Shown here in pieces: positions 1 through 7,937 of a DNA stretch of 23,548 nt. Positions within the stretch are counted from its first letter, which is position 1; each line of letters begins with the position of its first letter. Made by a program: the position numbers and the translations under genes. Source of the DNA: Bacillota bacterium (GTDB taxonomy: Bacteria; Bacillota; Clostridia; Oscillospirales; Acutalibacteraceae). Below the pieces are notes generated by a model. It was given only the letters and a program-made list of their open reading frames with translations, ran no database searches and was not told the origin of the DNA. Location: the NCBI GenBank assembly GCA_023460155.1, contig JAEWRF010000090.1:1-23548 (forward strand). Direction: 5' to 3'.

Positions 1-207
1 GCCGGTCCGGTATCCTGCGCTTTGAAGCACGGAAGCAAGCAGGGCGCAGGTTGTTCCCTTCCCGTTTGTACCCGCAACATGGACAAATTCCAATCTTTCC
101 TGCGGATCCCCCAAACGGGAAAGAAGCTTTCTCACCCGCTCCAGCCCCGGCCGGGATCCGAAAACCTGCAGCGATTCAATTTTTTTGAGTGCTTCTTCAT
201 ACCGCAC
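1..207 (-). CDS. folC: Folylpolyglutamate synthase / dihydrofolate synthase, N-terminal part
   Basis: Partial gene: it starts with GTG at 207 and runs off the left edge of the window, leaving 69 codons. FolC adds glutamate to folates (and in many bacteria to dihydropteroate) with ATP in the cytoplasm, which keeps folate cofactors in the cell. The visible N-terminus carries the family hallmarks: an opening RYEEAL, then FGSRPGLERV, and the Mur-ligase-type P-loop HVAGTNGKGTTCA. The start was chosen because AGGAGG at 216-221 is 8 bases from the GTG at 207; an in-frame GTG at 213 is too close to it. The gene lies 65 bases after the valS stop, the same order as valS-folC in Bacillus, with a terminator-like hairpin between them. 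Identification is firm; the catalytic C-terminal half is not visible. Confidence 0.93.
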   Translation of the reverse strand, partial: MRYEEALKKIESLQVFGSRPGLERVRKLLSRLGDPQERLEFVHVAGTNGKGTTCALLASVLQSAGYRTG

Positions 208-226
208 AGGCACAGCCTCCTATTTG

Positions 227-254
227 AGAAAAGGGCGGGCAACACTGCCCGCCC
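227..254 (-). terminator. GC-rich intrinsic terminator or attenuator between valS and folC
   Basis: Read on the minus strand, a 9-bp stem (GGGCGGGCA / TGCCCGCCC, at 246-254 and 233-241) with a 4-base loop is followed by TTTTCT at 227-232. The U-tract is short and interrupted, so some read-through into folC is likely, which would set folC expression below valS. No separate folC promoter is evident in the remaining few bases. Confidence 0.7.
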
Positions 255-272
255 CCCTATATTTACAGATGA

Positions 273-2897
273 TTATTTCAAGGATTCGATGCCGGAGCGA
301 ATCAGCGCGATATGCTCCGCCAGCTTCGCGGCATTCTGCGTTACGCCTTCCACGACGTCGGCAGGCGCCTTGGAAATAAATTTTTCATTTTTCAGCTTTG
401 CCTGCGCGGTATCGTACTGCTTCTGCGCCGATTCCAGCTCCTTGGTCAGGCGTTTCAGCTCCGCTTCCTTGTCCACGAGTTCATCCATCGGAATGAACAC
501 CTTGGCTCCCGGCGTAACGATCGTCACAGCGCCGGGAACGTTGAACTGCGCGCCGATTTCAACCCCGCTTGCGAAAGCAAGGCGTTCCAGAATCGGCGTA
601 CCGGTTTTAAACGTTTCCGCGGAAACGGTTTCAACATAGAGATGTGTTTTCCGGGATGGCTGAACGTTCATTTCAGCGCGGCGGTTGCGCACCGACCGTA
701 CCACATCCATGATTTTCTCCATTTCGGCCGCCGCCTCCGGGAAGCAGTGCGTCGAGTCGTATTCCGGCCATTTGGAAACTACGATGGCCTCGCCCTCATG
801 CGGGAGCGACTGCCAGATTTCCTCGGTGATATACGGCATAAACGGATGCAGAAGCTGCAGAGTGCCGGACATGACCCACACCAGCACCTGACGTGCGGGC
901 TGCGCCTGTGCTTCATCGCCGGAATTCAGGCGGATTTTCGAAATCTCAATGTACCAGTCGCAGAACACGTCCCAAAGGAAATCGTAGACCTTCTGGCCTG
1001 CGACGCCCAGTTCAAAATGCTCAAGATTTTCCGTGACTTCCTGCGACAGGTGATTGAAGGCATCCACGATCCAGCGGTCCTCGAGAGAAAGGTTCTCCGG
1101 CAGGGCGTTGGTCACGTCGTGGCCCTCGGTATTCATCAGAATGAAGCGCACCGCGTTCCAGATTTTATTCGCGAAGTTGCGACAGGCCTCCACCTTTTCC
1201 ACGGAATAGCGCATGTCGTTTCCGGGGCTGGTGCTGGTGGCAAGCATAAAGCGCAGCGCGTCCGCGCCGTACTCGTCGATCACCTGAAGCGGATCGATGC
1301 CGTTGCCCAGGGATTTGCTCATCTTCCGACCCTGCGAATCGCGCACGAGGCCGTGAATCAGAACGGTGTTGAACGGCACCTCCCCGGTATGCTTGAGGCC
1401 GGAGAACATCATACGGACAACCCAGAAAAAGATTATGTCGTAGCCCGTCACGAGCGTATTGGTCGGGTAAAAATAGTCGAGGTCCGGGGTTTTATCCGGC
1501 CAGCCGAGCGTAGAAAACGGCCACAGAGCCGAGGAGAACCAAGTGTCAAGGGTATCCGGATCCTGACGCAGGTGCGCGGAGCCGCACTTCGGACAGACAT
1601 GGGGCTCTTCCCGCGCGACGATCATCTCGCCGCAGTCCTCGCAGTACCATGCCGGGATGCGGTGCCCCCACCAAAGCTGGCGGGAGATGCACCAGTCGCG
1701 GATATTTTCAAGCCAATGGAAATAGATTTTTGAAAAGCGGTCCGGCACAAATTTCGTCCTGCCGTCTTCCACCGCCTGAATTGCCGGCTCCGCCAGCGGT
1801 TTCATCTTGACGAACCACTGCTCGGAAACGCGCGGCTCGACAACGGTTTTGCAGCGGTAGCATTCACCCACATTGTGCTTGATGGGTTCCACTTTGACGA
1901 GGAAGCCCTGTTCCTTCAATTCTTTGACAATCTGCTTGCGCGCTTCGAGGCCCGGCATTCCGGCGTATTTCCCGCCGTTTTCGTTGATTGCGCCGGAATC
2001 ATCCATCACGTTAATCACTTCGAGGTTATGCCGCAGGCCGACCTCATAATCGTTCGGGTCATGGGCAGGTGTGATCTTCACGACGCCGGTCCCAAAATCG
2101 CGCTCCACGTATTCGTCCGCAATGACCGGGATTTCCCTGCCGACCAGCGGAAGAATCAGCGTTTTCCCGATCATCGTCTGATAGCGTTCATCCTCCGGAT
2201 GCACTGCAACGGCGGTATCGCCCAGCATGGTCTCCGGACGGGTGGTCGCGAGCTCCAGGTAGCCGCTGCCGTCCTTGAACGGATAGCGGATGTGCCAGAA
2301 AAAGCCGTCGCGCTCCGTAAACTCCACCTCAGCGTCGGAAATAGAGGTCTTGCAGTGCGGGCACCAGTTTATAATGCGTTTTCCGCGGTAGATGAGACCT
2401 TCTTCATACAGGCGCACAAAAACTTCCCTCACGGCCTTGGAACAGCCCTCGTCCATGGTAAAACTTTCGCGCTCCCAGTCGCAGGAGGAACCGAGCTTTT
2501 TCAGCTGTTCCACAATGCGACCGCCGTATTTTTCCTTCCACTTCCACGCGCGTTCCAGAAACGCCTCGCGGCCGATCTGATCCTTTGTAATGCCTTCCTT
2601 GCGCATGGCCTCCACGATCTTCGCTTCCGTTGCGATGGCGGCGTGGTCGGTTCCCGGCAGCCAAAGGGCGCTGTAGCCCTGCATTCTTCTCCAGCGGATT
2701 AAAATATCCTGCATCGTTTCATCCAGCGCATGCCCCATGTGAAGCTGCCCGGTAATGTTCGGAGGGGGAATCACAATCGTATACGGCTTTTTCTCCGGAT
2801 CTCTTTCCGCGTGAAAATAGTTCCCGTCCAGCCAGAACTGATAAATTCGATCTTCCACTTCTTTGGGATCGTAGGTCTTCGCAAGTTCCCTGCTCAT
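273..2897 (-). CDS. valS: Valyl-tRNA synthetase
   Basis: Cytoplasmic class I aminoacyl-tRNA synthetase that charges tRNA-Val and edits mischarged threonine. The protein is 874 residues, normal for the family. Visible motifs in order: the HIGH-type HMGH at residues 53-56 within [13 protein letters not shown], the editing-domain signatures [17 protein letters not shown] (about 218-234) and [15 protein letters not shown] (about 269-283), Cys pairs that could bind zinc (CPHC 179-182, CYRC 346-349, CEDC 419-422, CPKC 435-438), KMSKS at 525-529, an anticodon-binding helical domain, and a C-terminal coiled-coil arm. The reading frame stays open to 3209, but ATG 2897 (MSRELAKTY) is the true start: GGAGG lies just upstream and this is where similarity to the family begins. 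folC follows. A near-consensus promoter lies about 115 bases upstream. Confidence 0.98.
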   Translation of the reverse strand: MSRELAKTYDPKEVEDRIYQFWLDGNYFHAERDPEKKPYTIVIPPPNITGQLHMGHALDETMQDILIRWRRMQGYSALWLPGTDHAAIATEAKIVEAMRKEGITKDQIGREAFLERAWKWKEKYGGRIVEQLKKLGSSCDWERESFTMDEGCSKAVREVFVRLYEEGLIYRGKRIINWCPHCKTSISDAEVEFTERDGFFWHIRYPFKDGSGYLELATTRPETMLGDTAVAVHPEDERYQTMIGKTLILPLVGREIPVIADEYVERDFGTGVVKITPAHDPNDYEVGLRHNLEVINVMDDSGAINENGGKYAGMPGLEARKQIVKELKEQGFLVKVEPIKHNVGECYRCKTVVEPRVSEQWFVKMKPLAEPAIQAVEDGRTKFVPDRFSKIYFHWLENIRDWCISRQLWWGHRIPAWYCEDCGEMIVAREEPHVCPKCGSAHLRQDPDTLDTWFSSALWPFSTLGWPDKTPDLDYFYPTNTLVTGYDIIFFWVVRMMFSGLKHTGEVPFNTVLIHGLVRDSQGRKMSKSLGNGIDPLQVIDEYGADALRFMLATSTSPGNDMRYSVEKVEACRNFANKIWNAVRFILMNTEGHDVTNALPENLSLEDRWIVDAFNHLSQEVTENLEHFELGVAGQKVYDFLWDVFCDWYIEISKIRLNSGDEAQAQPARQVLVWVMSGTLQLLHPFMPYITEEIWQSLPHEGEAIVVSKWPEYDSTHCFPEAAAEMEKIMDVVRSVRNRRAEMNVQPSRKTHLYVETVSAETFKTGTPILERLAFASGVEIGAQFNVPGAVTIVTPGAKVFIPMDELVDKEAELKRLTKELESAQKQYDTAQAKLKNEKFISKAPADVVEGVTQNAAKLAEHIALIRSGIESLK

Positions 2898-3012
2898 TAT
2901 ACTTCCTCCAATGGGTGTTTTCTGAAAAAAACGCCGTTTTAAAAGGATCCCCGGACTGACCGTCTTCCCTGCCGGGCAGAAAGCCAATCGGCGGTTCCTG
3001 AAATTCTGCTCT

Positions 3013-3041
3013 ATTATGACATTGCGCCGCGTTTTTGTCAA
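3013..3041 (-). promoter_or_regulatory. Predicted sigma-A promoter of valS
   Basis: On the minus strand, TTGACA (3036-3041) and CATAAT (3013-3018) are separated by 17 bases, close to the vegetative consensus. The predicted transcript starts near 3006, giving a leader of about 110 bases. That is too short for a full T-box stem I, which is notable because valS leaders in Firmicutes often carry one. Confidence 0.75.
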
Positions 3042-3076
3042 ATTAAGGTCATGCCTTTTTCCGTAAATAAAACGGC

Positions 3077-3568
3077 TTAAACCGGCGCCAGCACCGACAG
3101 TCCGCCGAGGACGATACTGTCTACAACGACGGCGACCCCAAGGCACAGAGGTACGTTCTCCGGATCGGGAATCTCCACGGCAAAGCAGTCCCCGTGTACG
3201 CACCAGCACCGGCTGTGCGTCATTACGACTTTTCCCTGCGCATCTACAAGATCAAAAGACCGCATCAGCACACTGCCGCGGAAGCGCCACGGAACCCCAC
3301 GGAAACGCACGGGGCGGCGCGGCGCCGCAACATTCATGGTCATGCGCACGTGCTGAAGTCCGCAACTGATCGAATACTGGCAGGTTGAACTGAGCCGCAC
3401 GCCGGAGATCCGGGCGGCCTTCCGGCCCCCCTGCTCCAGGTCTTCCAGCACAAGGCGGCAACCGAACGGCAGGTTCTCTCCTTTGACCGTAAATACGGGC
3501 AAGCCGTGAGAATCCAGAACGCAGAAAAGCGCCCCGGCACCGGAAACCGGTTTCAAATAAAATTGCAT
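3077..3568 (-). CDS. LURP-one-related / YxjI-like (tubby C-terminal-like fold) small protein
   Basis: Protein of 163 residues with no signal peptide or membrane segment. It opens with FYLKP and alternating short strands ([17 protein letters not shown], then [10 protein letters not shown]), and ends with a hydrophobic strand/helix ([15 protein letters not shown]). This pattern resembles the LURP-one-related (DUF567/YxjI) family, a 12-strand barrel around a central helix whose bacterial members have no established function. It is rich in Cys and Arg. ATG 3568 has a strong AAGGAGG at 3575-3581. It appears monocistronic from its own promoter and is divergent from the DUF3810 gene. The family assignment rests on pattern alone, so it could be an unrelated small beta-rich protein; no function is proposed. 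Confidence 0.6.
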   Translation of the reverse strand: MQFYLKPVSGAGALFCVLDSHGLPVFTVKGENLPFGCRLVLEDLEQGGRKAARISGVRLSSTCQYSISCGLQHVRMTMNVAAPRRPVRFRGVPWRFRGSVLMRSFDLVDAQGKVVMTHSRCWCVHGDCFAVEIPDPENVPLCLGVAVVVDSIVLGGLSVLAPV

Positions 3569-3627
3569 GGGCCGCCTCCTTCCACGCCCCTCCGCAGATG
3601 ATCCTCTGCTCCCTATAGTTATTGTAT

Positions 3628-3656
3628 ATCATAGCATTTTTCCTTTGCGACGGCAA
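3628..3656 (-). promoter_or_regulatory. Predicted promoter of the YxjI-like gene
   Basis: On the minus strand, TTGCCG (3651-3656) and TATGAT (3628-3633) are spaced by 17 bases. The start would be near 3621, about 50 bases upstream of the ATG. It lies back to back with the plus-strand promoter near 3729. Confidence 0.6.
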
Positions 3657-3725
3657 CCGTTTCCGTTAAAAAGCGGGTGGGGCCGGGCATCCCGGCAAAA
3701 AGCTGTCGCAAAATGTGTCGAGTTG

Positions 3726-3734
3726 TGATATAAT
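3726..3734 (+). promoter_or_regulatory. Predicted extended -10 promoter of the DUF3810 gene
   Basis: TGATATAAT at 3726-3734 is an extended -10 element (TGn-TATAAT). No good -35 is seen at the right distance (TCGCAA at 3706-3711 with 17-base spacing is poor), which fits an extended -10 promoter. The start would be near 3741, and GGAGG at 3762-3766 lies 8 bases before the ATG at 3775. Confidence 0.55.
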
Positions 3735-3774
3735 TCAAACAAATATAGGAAATACTTCCGCGGAGGTATGATTT

Positions 3775-4932
3775 ATGCCGAAATCGCCTAACCTGAGCAA
3801 TATCTTCACAAAGATCGGCGTGTCAAAGTTTGGGATCAAACGCCGGATATGGCTTCTGCTTTTTTACCCGGCCGCGTTTCTGCTGTGCTTCCTTACGGCC
3901 AAGCATCCGACTTTGGCGGAACTTTACGCGAAAAGCGTCTACTTTGACCTTTCGCTCGCCGTGAACCGTCTTACCAGGCTCGCGCCTTTTTCCGTCGCCG
4001 AGCTTCTGCTTGGGGTTCTGCTGGTCGGCGCGGTCGTCTATATCGTTCTGTTTATTCTTTTTCTTTGTAAAGGGAAAAAAACGCGTTCCGTGCTGGTTGT
4101 AAAGTTCATTACGAATATTCTCTGCTTTTTCGGCGTAATTTATTTCCTTTTCGCTTTGGGCTGCGGCATTAACTATAACCGCTACACGTTTGCCCAGACC
4201 AGCGGGCTGATCATTTTGCCCTCAACGAAGACCGAGCTGACGGATCTGTGCACATCGCTCGCCGGAGACGTCAACCGTCTCCGTGGGAAAGAGGAAACCG
4301 ACAAGAGCTCCGTCACGAAGCTGCGCGATAAAAATTTCTCCGCGACTGCGGAGGAAGCCCGCAAATCGTTTGACCGCCTGAGCAGCGATTACCCTCTTTT
4401 AAAATCCGGTTACGGAGCGCCGAAGCCGGTGCTGCTTTCCGGGCTGATGTCCCGCTGCAACATCACCGGAATATTCGTCCCGTTTACATTTGAGGCGAAT
4501 GTGAATACCGGCGCCCCCGCCTATACGCTTCCCGCCACCATGTGCCACGAGCTTTCCCACCTGCGCGGCTACATGCGGGAAGACGAGGCGAATTTCATCG
4601 GTTACCTGGCCTGCCTGAAGAGCGGCGATCCTGATTTTCAGTATTCCGGCAGCATGCTCGCCTTTACCTACGCATCGAACGCGCTGTATGCCACGGACCC
4701 GCAGGCGGCAAGCGGAATCTACGCGAAGCTGAGCGACGGGGTCCGGAAGGACCTCACCTACAACTCCAATTACTGGAAGCAGTTTGAAGGCCCGGTTGCA
4801 GCCGTTTCCAACTCGGTAAACGACCATTATCTGAGAGCCAACAGCCAGAAGGACGGCGTTCAGAGCTACGGGCGGATGGTTGACCTGCTGCTGGCCCGCC
4901 AGAAAGAACTTATGCGGACTCAGAAAAAATAA
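3775..4932 (+). CDS. DUF3810-type membrane protein with HExxH motif
   Basis: Protein of 385 residues and the only plus-strand gene here. Three hydrophobic segments (about residues 24-41, 75-98, 108-128) make an N-terminal membrane part, followed by a soluble domain. That domain carries HELSH at 258-262, followed by REDEANF at 268-274, the layout of a gluzincin-like zinc site (HExxH plus a downstream Glu). The arrangement matches the DUF3810 family, whose role is not established; a membrane-anchored peptidase is inferred from the motif. ATG 3775 is preceded by GGAGG at 3762-3766. The gene is convergent with the bactofilin gene and shares a bidirectional terminator with it. Membrane topology and catalytic activity are predictions. 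Confidence 0.8.
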   Translation: MPKSPNLSNIFTKIGVSKFGIKRRIWLLLFYPAAFLLCFLTAKHPTLAELYAKSVYFDLSLAVNRLTRLAPFSVAELLLGVLLVGAVVYIVLFILFLCKGKKTRSVLVVKFITNILCFFGVIYFLFALGCGINYNRYTFAQTSGLIILPSTKTELTDLCTSLAGDVNRLRGKEETDKSSVTKLRDKNFSATAEEARKSFDRLSSDYPLLKSGYGAPKPVLLSGLMSRCNITGIFVPFTFEANVNTGAPAYTLPATMCHELSHLRGYMREDEANFIGYLACLKSGDPDFQYSGSMLAFTYASNALYATDPQAASGIYAKLSDGVRKDLTYNSNYWKQFEGPVAAVSNSVNDHYLRANSQKDGVQSYGRMVDLLLARQKELMRTQKK

Positions 4933-4940
4933 GGCGCAAA

Positions 4941-4970
4941 AAAGCGGGGGCAAAAGCCCCCGCTTTTTTT
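4941..4970 (+). terminator. Bidirectional intrinsic terminator between convergent genes
   Basis: An 11-bp stem (4941-4951 with 4956-4966) and an AAAA loop are flanked by A-runs upstream and T-runs downstream, so it terminates on both strands. It serves the DUF3810 gene (stop at 4932) on the plus strand and the bactofilin gene (stop at 4993) on the minus strand. Confidence 0.93.
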
Positions 4971-4992
4971 ATGCCTTAATTCGGTTTTCCGT

Positions 4993-5736
4993 TTACTTTT
5001 TTTCTCCGGAATCCGGAATCTCGATCTGTTCGATAGAGCCGTCCGAAATTTCAATCTTGCCGCAAAGTTTCGCCCCGCTGCTGACGGAAATGGTAGTGGA
5101 GGAGATGTCTCCCAGAATGACCGCATTGTTCTCGCAGTTCACATTCCCCATGACGTGGACGTTGCCCTTGAGTTTGCCGTCAACAGTCAGGCTTCCGCAC
5201 TTGATATCCCCTACAAGAACGGACTCGCTGTCAATCGACACGGTATCGGAAGCGCTCAGATTTCCCCGCACCATGCAGGAAATAAGATCCACTCCCGAAC
5301 CCTGAACATCCCCGACCTGCTTCCCGTTGATTTTAACGTTCCCGACCGTGCTGATATTGCCGGTTACCGTACCGAGCATCTCGATGTCGCTGTCCGATTT
5401 AATATCGCCGACGATCGTGGTCCCACGGGAAATCACCGTCACACCGTCCGAAGCGGCGGCATGGCCGGAGCCCTCATACGAAGGAGGAGGGGTCTGTGCC
5501 CCGCCGTTATAACCTGAGCCTCTCGAAGCCGGAGTGCCGTACTCCGGAGGTGCCATGCGAGGAGCCGCTGCCTCCCGCTGCGGGTAACTTGCATAATTAT
5601 TAAAATCGGTTTCACCCGAACGTTCCTGTTTCATCTCAGGTACTCCCTCCCCTTCCTCTTCTTCATAAGGACCATTCCAGATCCGCTTTACCATTTTGGT
5701 AAATTTACCATTCTGAGTATTGTCTGTCGTCTCCAT
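4993..5736 (-). CDS. Bactofilin-family polymer-forming cytoskeletal protein
   Basis: Protein of 247 residues. The first 100 or so residues are acidic, then rich in Pro, Gly, Ser and Tyr, and probably disordered. From about residue 97 it has short repeating strands of the bactofilin right-handed beta-helix (VISRGTTIVGDIKSDSDIEM, then GTVTGNISTVGNVKINGKQ, and further VxGxI/V-type turns) up to about residue 235. A short polar tail follows. Bactofilins self-assemble into filaments without nucleotide and act as scaffolds in shape control, often with peptidoglycan hydrolases. No transmembrane segment or peptidase partner is adjacent, so its cargo is unknown. ATG 5736 is preceded by GGAGGC at 5745-5750. 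The gene has its own promoter and is flanked by terminators, so it is probably monocistronic. Confidence 0.88.
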   Translation of the reverse strand: METTDNTQNGKFTKMVKRIWNGPYEEEEGEGVPEMKQERSGETDFNNYASYPQREAAAPRMAPPEYGTPASRGSGYNGGAQTPPPSYEGSGHAAASDGVTVISRGTTIVGDIKSDSDIEMLGTVTGNISTVGNVKINGKQVGDVQGSGVDLISCMVRGNLSASDTVSIDSESVLVGDIKCGSLTVDGKLKGNVHVMGNVNCENNAVILGDISSTTISVSSGAKLCGKIEISDGSIEQIEIPDSGEKK

Positions 5737-5824
5737 AAGTGCCTGCCTCCAAAAAATTGATCCTTAAAAAGGGGAATCCAAAGCACAGTAAATCAGTTTT
5801 CATCAATACACTATATAATAATAT

Positions 5825-5854
5825 ATTATCATGTGTTTTTCCACCTTTTTTCAA
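5825..5854 (-). promoter_or_regulatory. Predicted promoter of the bactofilin gene
   Basis: On the minus strand, TTGAAA (5849-5854) and GATAAT (5825-5830) are spaced by 18 bases in an AT-rich stretch. The leader would be about 80 bases. Confidence 0.5.
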
Positions 5855-5893
5855 ATTTTTTTACCGAATCACCCTCTTTCCGGCCAAAAAGCA

Positions 5894-5922
5894 CAAAAAA
5901 GCCCGCTCCGGAGGGGCGGGCT
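5894..5922 (-). terminator. Intrinsic terminator of htpG
   Basis: On the minus strand, a 7-bp stem AGCCCGC / GCGGGCT (5916-5922 with 5900-5906) around a 9-base loop is followed by six T (5894-5899). It starts 23 bases after the htpG stop. Confidence 0.88.
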
Positions 5923-5945
5923 AAATTCTTTTTGAGATTATAAGC

Positions 5946-7835
5946 TCAGCGTGTCATCAGACCGCAGATCTGATTCGAGAACGTGACCGGGTCCTCGATC
6001 TGCACACCCTCGATCAGAAGCGCCTGAGTATACAGAAGGGAAGCATACTCCTTCAGGGTATCCTTGTCGTCGCGGTACAGTGCACACAGCTTTTCGAAAA
6101 TCGGGTGGCCTGCGTTAATCTCGAGCACACGCTGTGCCTTGACCTTTTCCTTCTCCGCTCCGGGCAGGGAGTTGAGCACCTTCTCCATCTCCATGGAAAT
6201 AGCGCCATTGGTGGAAAGGCAGACCGGATGGGATTTCAGCTTCTGGGAAAGGATTACTTCCGAAACCTTTCCGTCCAAAGCCTCTTTCAGGAAAGCAAGC
6301 ATGTCCTTGTTTTCCTCCACCTTCTGAGCGGCTTCCTTCTTTTCCTCCTCCGTCTCCAGACCGAGGTCGTCTGCCGAAACGGATTTGAACTCCTTGTCGT
6401 CGTACTTCATTAGCATCCGCACGGCGAATTCGTCAATCGGGTCGGTCATGTACAGAATCTCAAAGCCGTGGTCCTTCACGGTTTCCGTCTGAGGGAGCAG
6501 GTCCGCGCGCTCAATGGATTCCGCGCACGCATAGTAAATATATTTCTGGCCTTCCTTCATGCGGGAGACGTATTCCTTCAAAGTGGTCAGTTTTTTGTCG
6601 GCAGAGGAGCAGAACATCAGCAGATCCTGCAGGGAATCCTTGTGCGCCCCATAATCCTGATAGACGCCGTATTTGAGCTGAAGGCCGAAATTTTTATAAA
6701 ATTTCTCGTATGCCTCGCGCTCGTTTTTCAGCATGGCCTCCAGTTCCGACTGGATTTTCTTTTCCACGCGGCCCGCGATGATTTTCAGCCGGCGGTCGTG
6801 CTGGAGCGTTTCGCGTGAAATGTTGAGCGACAGATCCTGCGAATCCACCAGGCCGCGCACAAAGCTGTAATAGTCCGGCAGCAGGTCGGCGCATTTGTCC
6901 ATAATGAGCACGCCGTTGGAATAAAGCTGCAGGCCCTTTTCGTAGTCCTTTGTGTAGAAGTTGAACGGAGCTCTTGCCGGGAGATACAGCAGAGAGTGGA
7001 ACGTGGCCGTCCCCTCCGTATACATGTGAATCACCTTGGCCGGATCCTCGTAGTCCATGAACTTGTCCTTGTAGAACTGATTGTACTCTTCCGGCGTGAT
7101 TTCCTTTTTGTTCTTGCGCCACAGCGGAACCATGCTGTTCAGCGTTTCGTTTTCCGTATAGGTTTCATATTCGTCTTTGCTGCCTTCCTTCAGGCGGCTT
7201 TTTTCCACGTCCATTTTAATCGGGTAGCGGATATAGTCCGAATATTTCTTGACAAGATTACGGATTGTATAAGGATCCAGGTACTCTTCGTATTTTTCGT
7301 CTTCCGTATCGGGCTTCAGCTTCAGGGTGATATCCGTGCCGTGGCCTTCCTTTTCGCACGGTTCCAGGGTATAACCCTCCGTTCCGGCGGACTGCCACCG
7401 GTTGGCCTCCGGGGCGCCGAACGCTCTGCTCGTTACCGTCACCTCGTCGCTGACCATGAAAGCGGAGTAAAAGCCGACGCCGAACTGCCCGATGATTTCA
7501 ATATCCTGCTTCTGCTCCATGGCCCCTTTGAAATCCAGCGAGCCGCTCTTGGCAATGGTGCCGAGGTTGTTTTCCAGTTCCTCGGCGGTCATTCCGCAGC
7601 CGTTGTCCGAAATGGTAAGAGTGCGCTTCTCCTTGTCCGCAGTAATGCGGATGACAAAATCGTCCCGGTTTAATCCGGTATTCCCGTCCTGCAGGGTTTT
7701 GTAGTACAGCTTGTCGATGGCGTCGCTTGCGTTGGAAATCAGTTCGCGCAGGAAAATTTCCCGGTGCGTATAGATGGAATTGATCATCAAGTCCAGCAGA
7801 CGCCTGGACTCTGCTTTAAATTGCTTTACCGCCAT
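5946..7835 (-). CDS. htpG: Molecular chaperone HtpG (Hsp90)
   Basis: Cytoplasmic ATP-dependent dimeric chaperone. It is 629 residues, full length for bacterial Hsp90. The GHKL ATPase motifs are intact: ELISNASD (31-38), DNGCGM (77-82) and [11 protein letters not shown] (116-126). The middle domain (including the NISRETLQ element that holds the catalytic Arg) and the C-terminal dimerisation domain follow. The frame extends to 7871, but the start is ATG 7835 ([14 protein letters not shown]), the usual Hsp90 N-terminus, preceded by a moderate GGAAGGGA. It is monocistronic, with its own promoter, a CIRCE operator covering the transcription start, and a terminator. Control by the repressor HrcA is inferred from the operator. 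Confidence 0.97.
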   Translation of the reverse strand: MAVKQFKAESRRLLDLMINSIYTHREIFLRELISNASDAIDKLYYKTLQDGNTGLNRDDFVIRITADKEKRTLTISDNGCGMTAEELENNLGTIAKSGSLDFKGAMEQKQDIEIIGQFGVGFYSAFMVSDEVTVTSRAFGAPEANRWQSAGTEGYTLEPCEKEGHGTDITLKLKPDTEDEKYEEYLDPYTIRNLVKKYSDYIRYPIKMDVEKSRLKEGSKDEYETYTENETLNSMVPLWRKNKKEITPEEYNQFYKDKFMDYEDPAKVIHMYTEGTATFHSLLYLPARAPFNFYTKDYEKGLQLYSNGVLIMDKCADLLPDYYSFVRGLVDSQDLSLNISRETLQHDRRLKIIAGRVEKKIQSELEAMLKNEREAYEKFYKNFGLQLKYGVYQDYGAHKDSLQDLLMFCSSADKKLTTLKEYVSRMKEGQKYIYYACAESIERADLLPQTETVKDHGFEILYMTDPIDEFAVRMLMKYDDKEFKSVSADDLGLETEEEKKEAAQKVEENKDMLAFLKEALDGKVSEVILSQKLKSHPVCLSTNGAISMEMEKVLNSLPGAEKEKVKAQRVLEINAGHPIFEKLCALYRDDKDTLKEYASLLYTQALLIEGVQIEDPVTFSNQICGLMTR

Positions 7836-7864
7836 GAATAGTCCCTTCCCATAAAAAAGTTGGA

Positions 7865-7891
7865 TTAGCACTCTATTGATTCAAGTGCTAA
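7865..7891. promoter_or_regulatory. CIRCE heat-shock operator (HrcA site) of htpG
   Basis: The sequence TTAGCACTC-N9-AAGTGCTAA matches the CIRCE consensus TTAGCACTC-N9-GAGTGCTAA at 17 of 18 positions. The perfect palindrome is wider: GGATTAGCACT (7862-7872) and AGTGCTAATCC (7884-7894) pair over 11 bases around an 11-base spacer. It lies directly downstream of the predicted -10 box and covers the start of transcription, the classic placement for HrcA repression. Confidence 0.93.
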
Positions 7892-7896
7892 TCCAT

Positions 7897-7925
7897 ATTC
7901 TAAACCATCCGGCCGGAAAAAACAA
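7897..7925 (-). promoter_or_regulatory. Predicted sigma-A promoter of htpG
   Basis: On the minus strand, TTGTTT (7920-7925) and TAGAAT (7897-7902) are spaced by 17 bases. Transcription would start near 7890, inside the CIRCE element. It begins only 12 bases after the stop codon of the CDF gene. Confidence 0.7.
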
Positions 7926-7937
7926 GGGGACAAAATG

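Noticed and set aside
2990..2998. T-box-like GGAACCGCC on the minus strand in the valS leader
   Set aside because: It matches part of the T-box core GGNACCGCG, but only about 10 bases follow the predicted start and at most about 80 bases separate it from the upstream gene. There is no room for stem I, and no good terminator lies between it and valS.
2898..3209. Upstream extension of the valS reading frame
   Set aside because: The extra residues are Arg-rich and unlike ValRS, overlap the neighbouring gene, and a clear ribosome binding site precedes ATG 2897.
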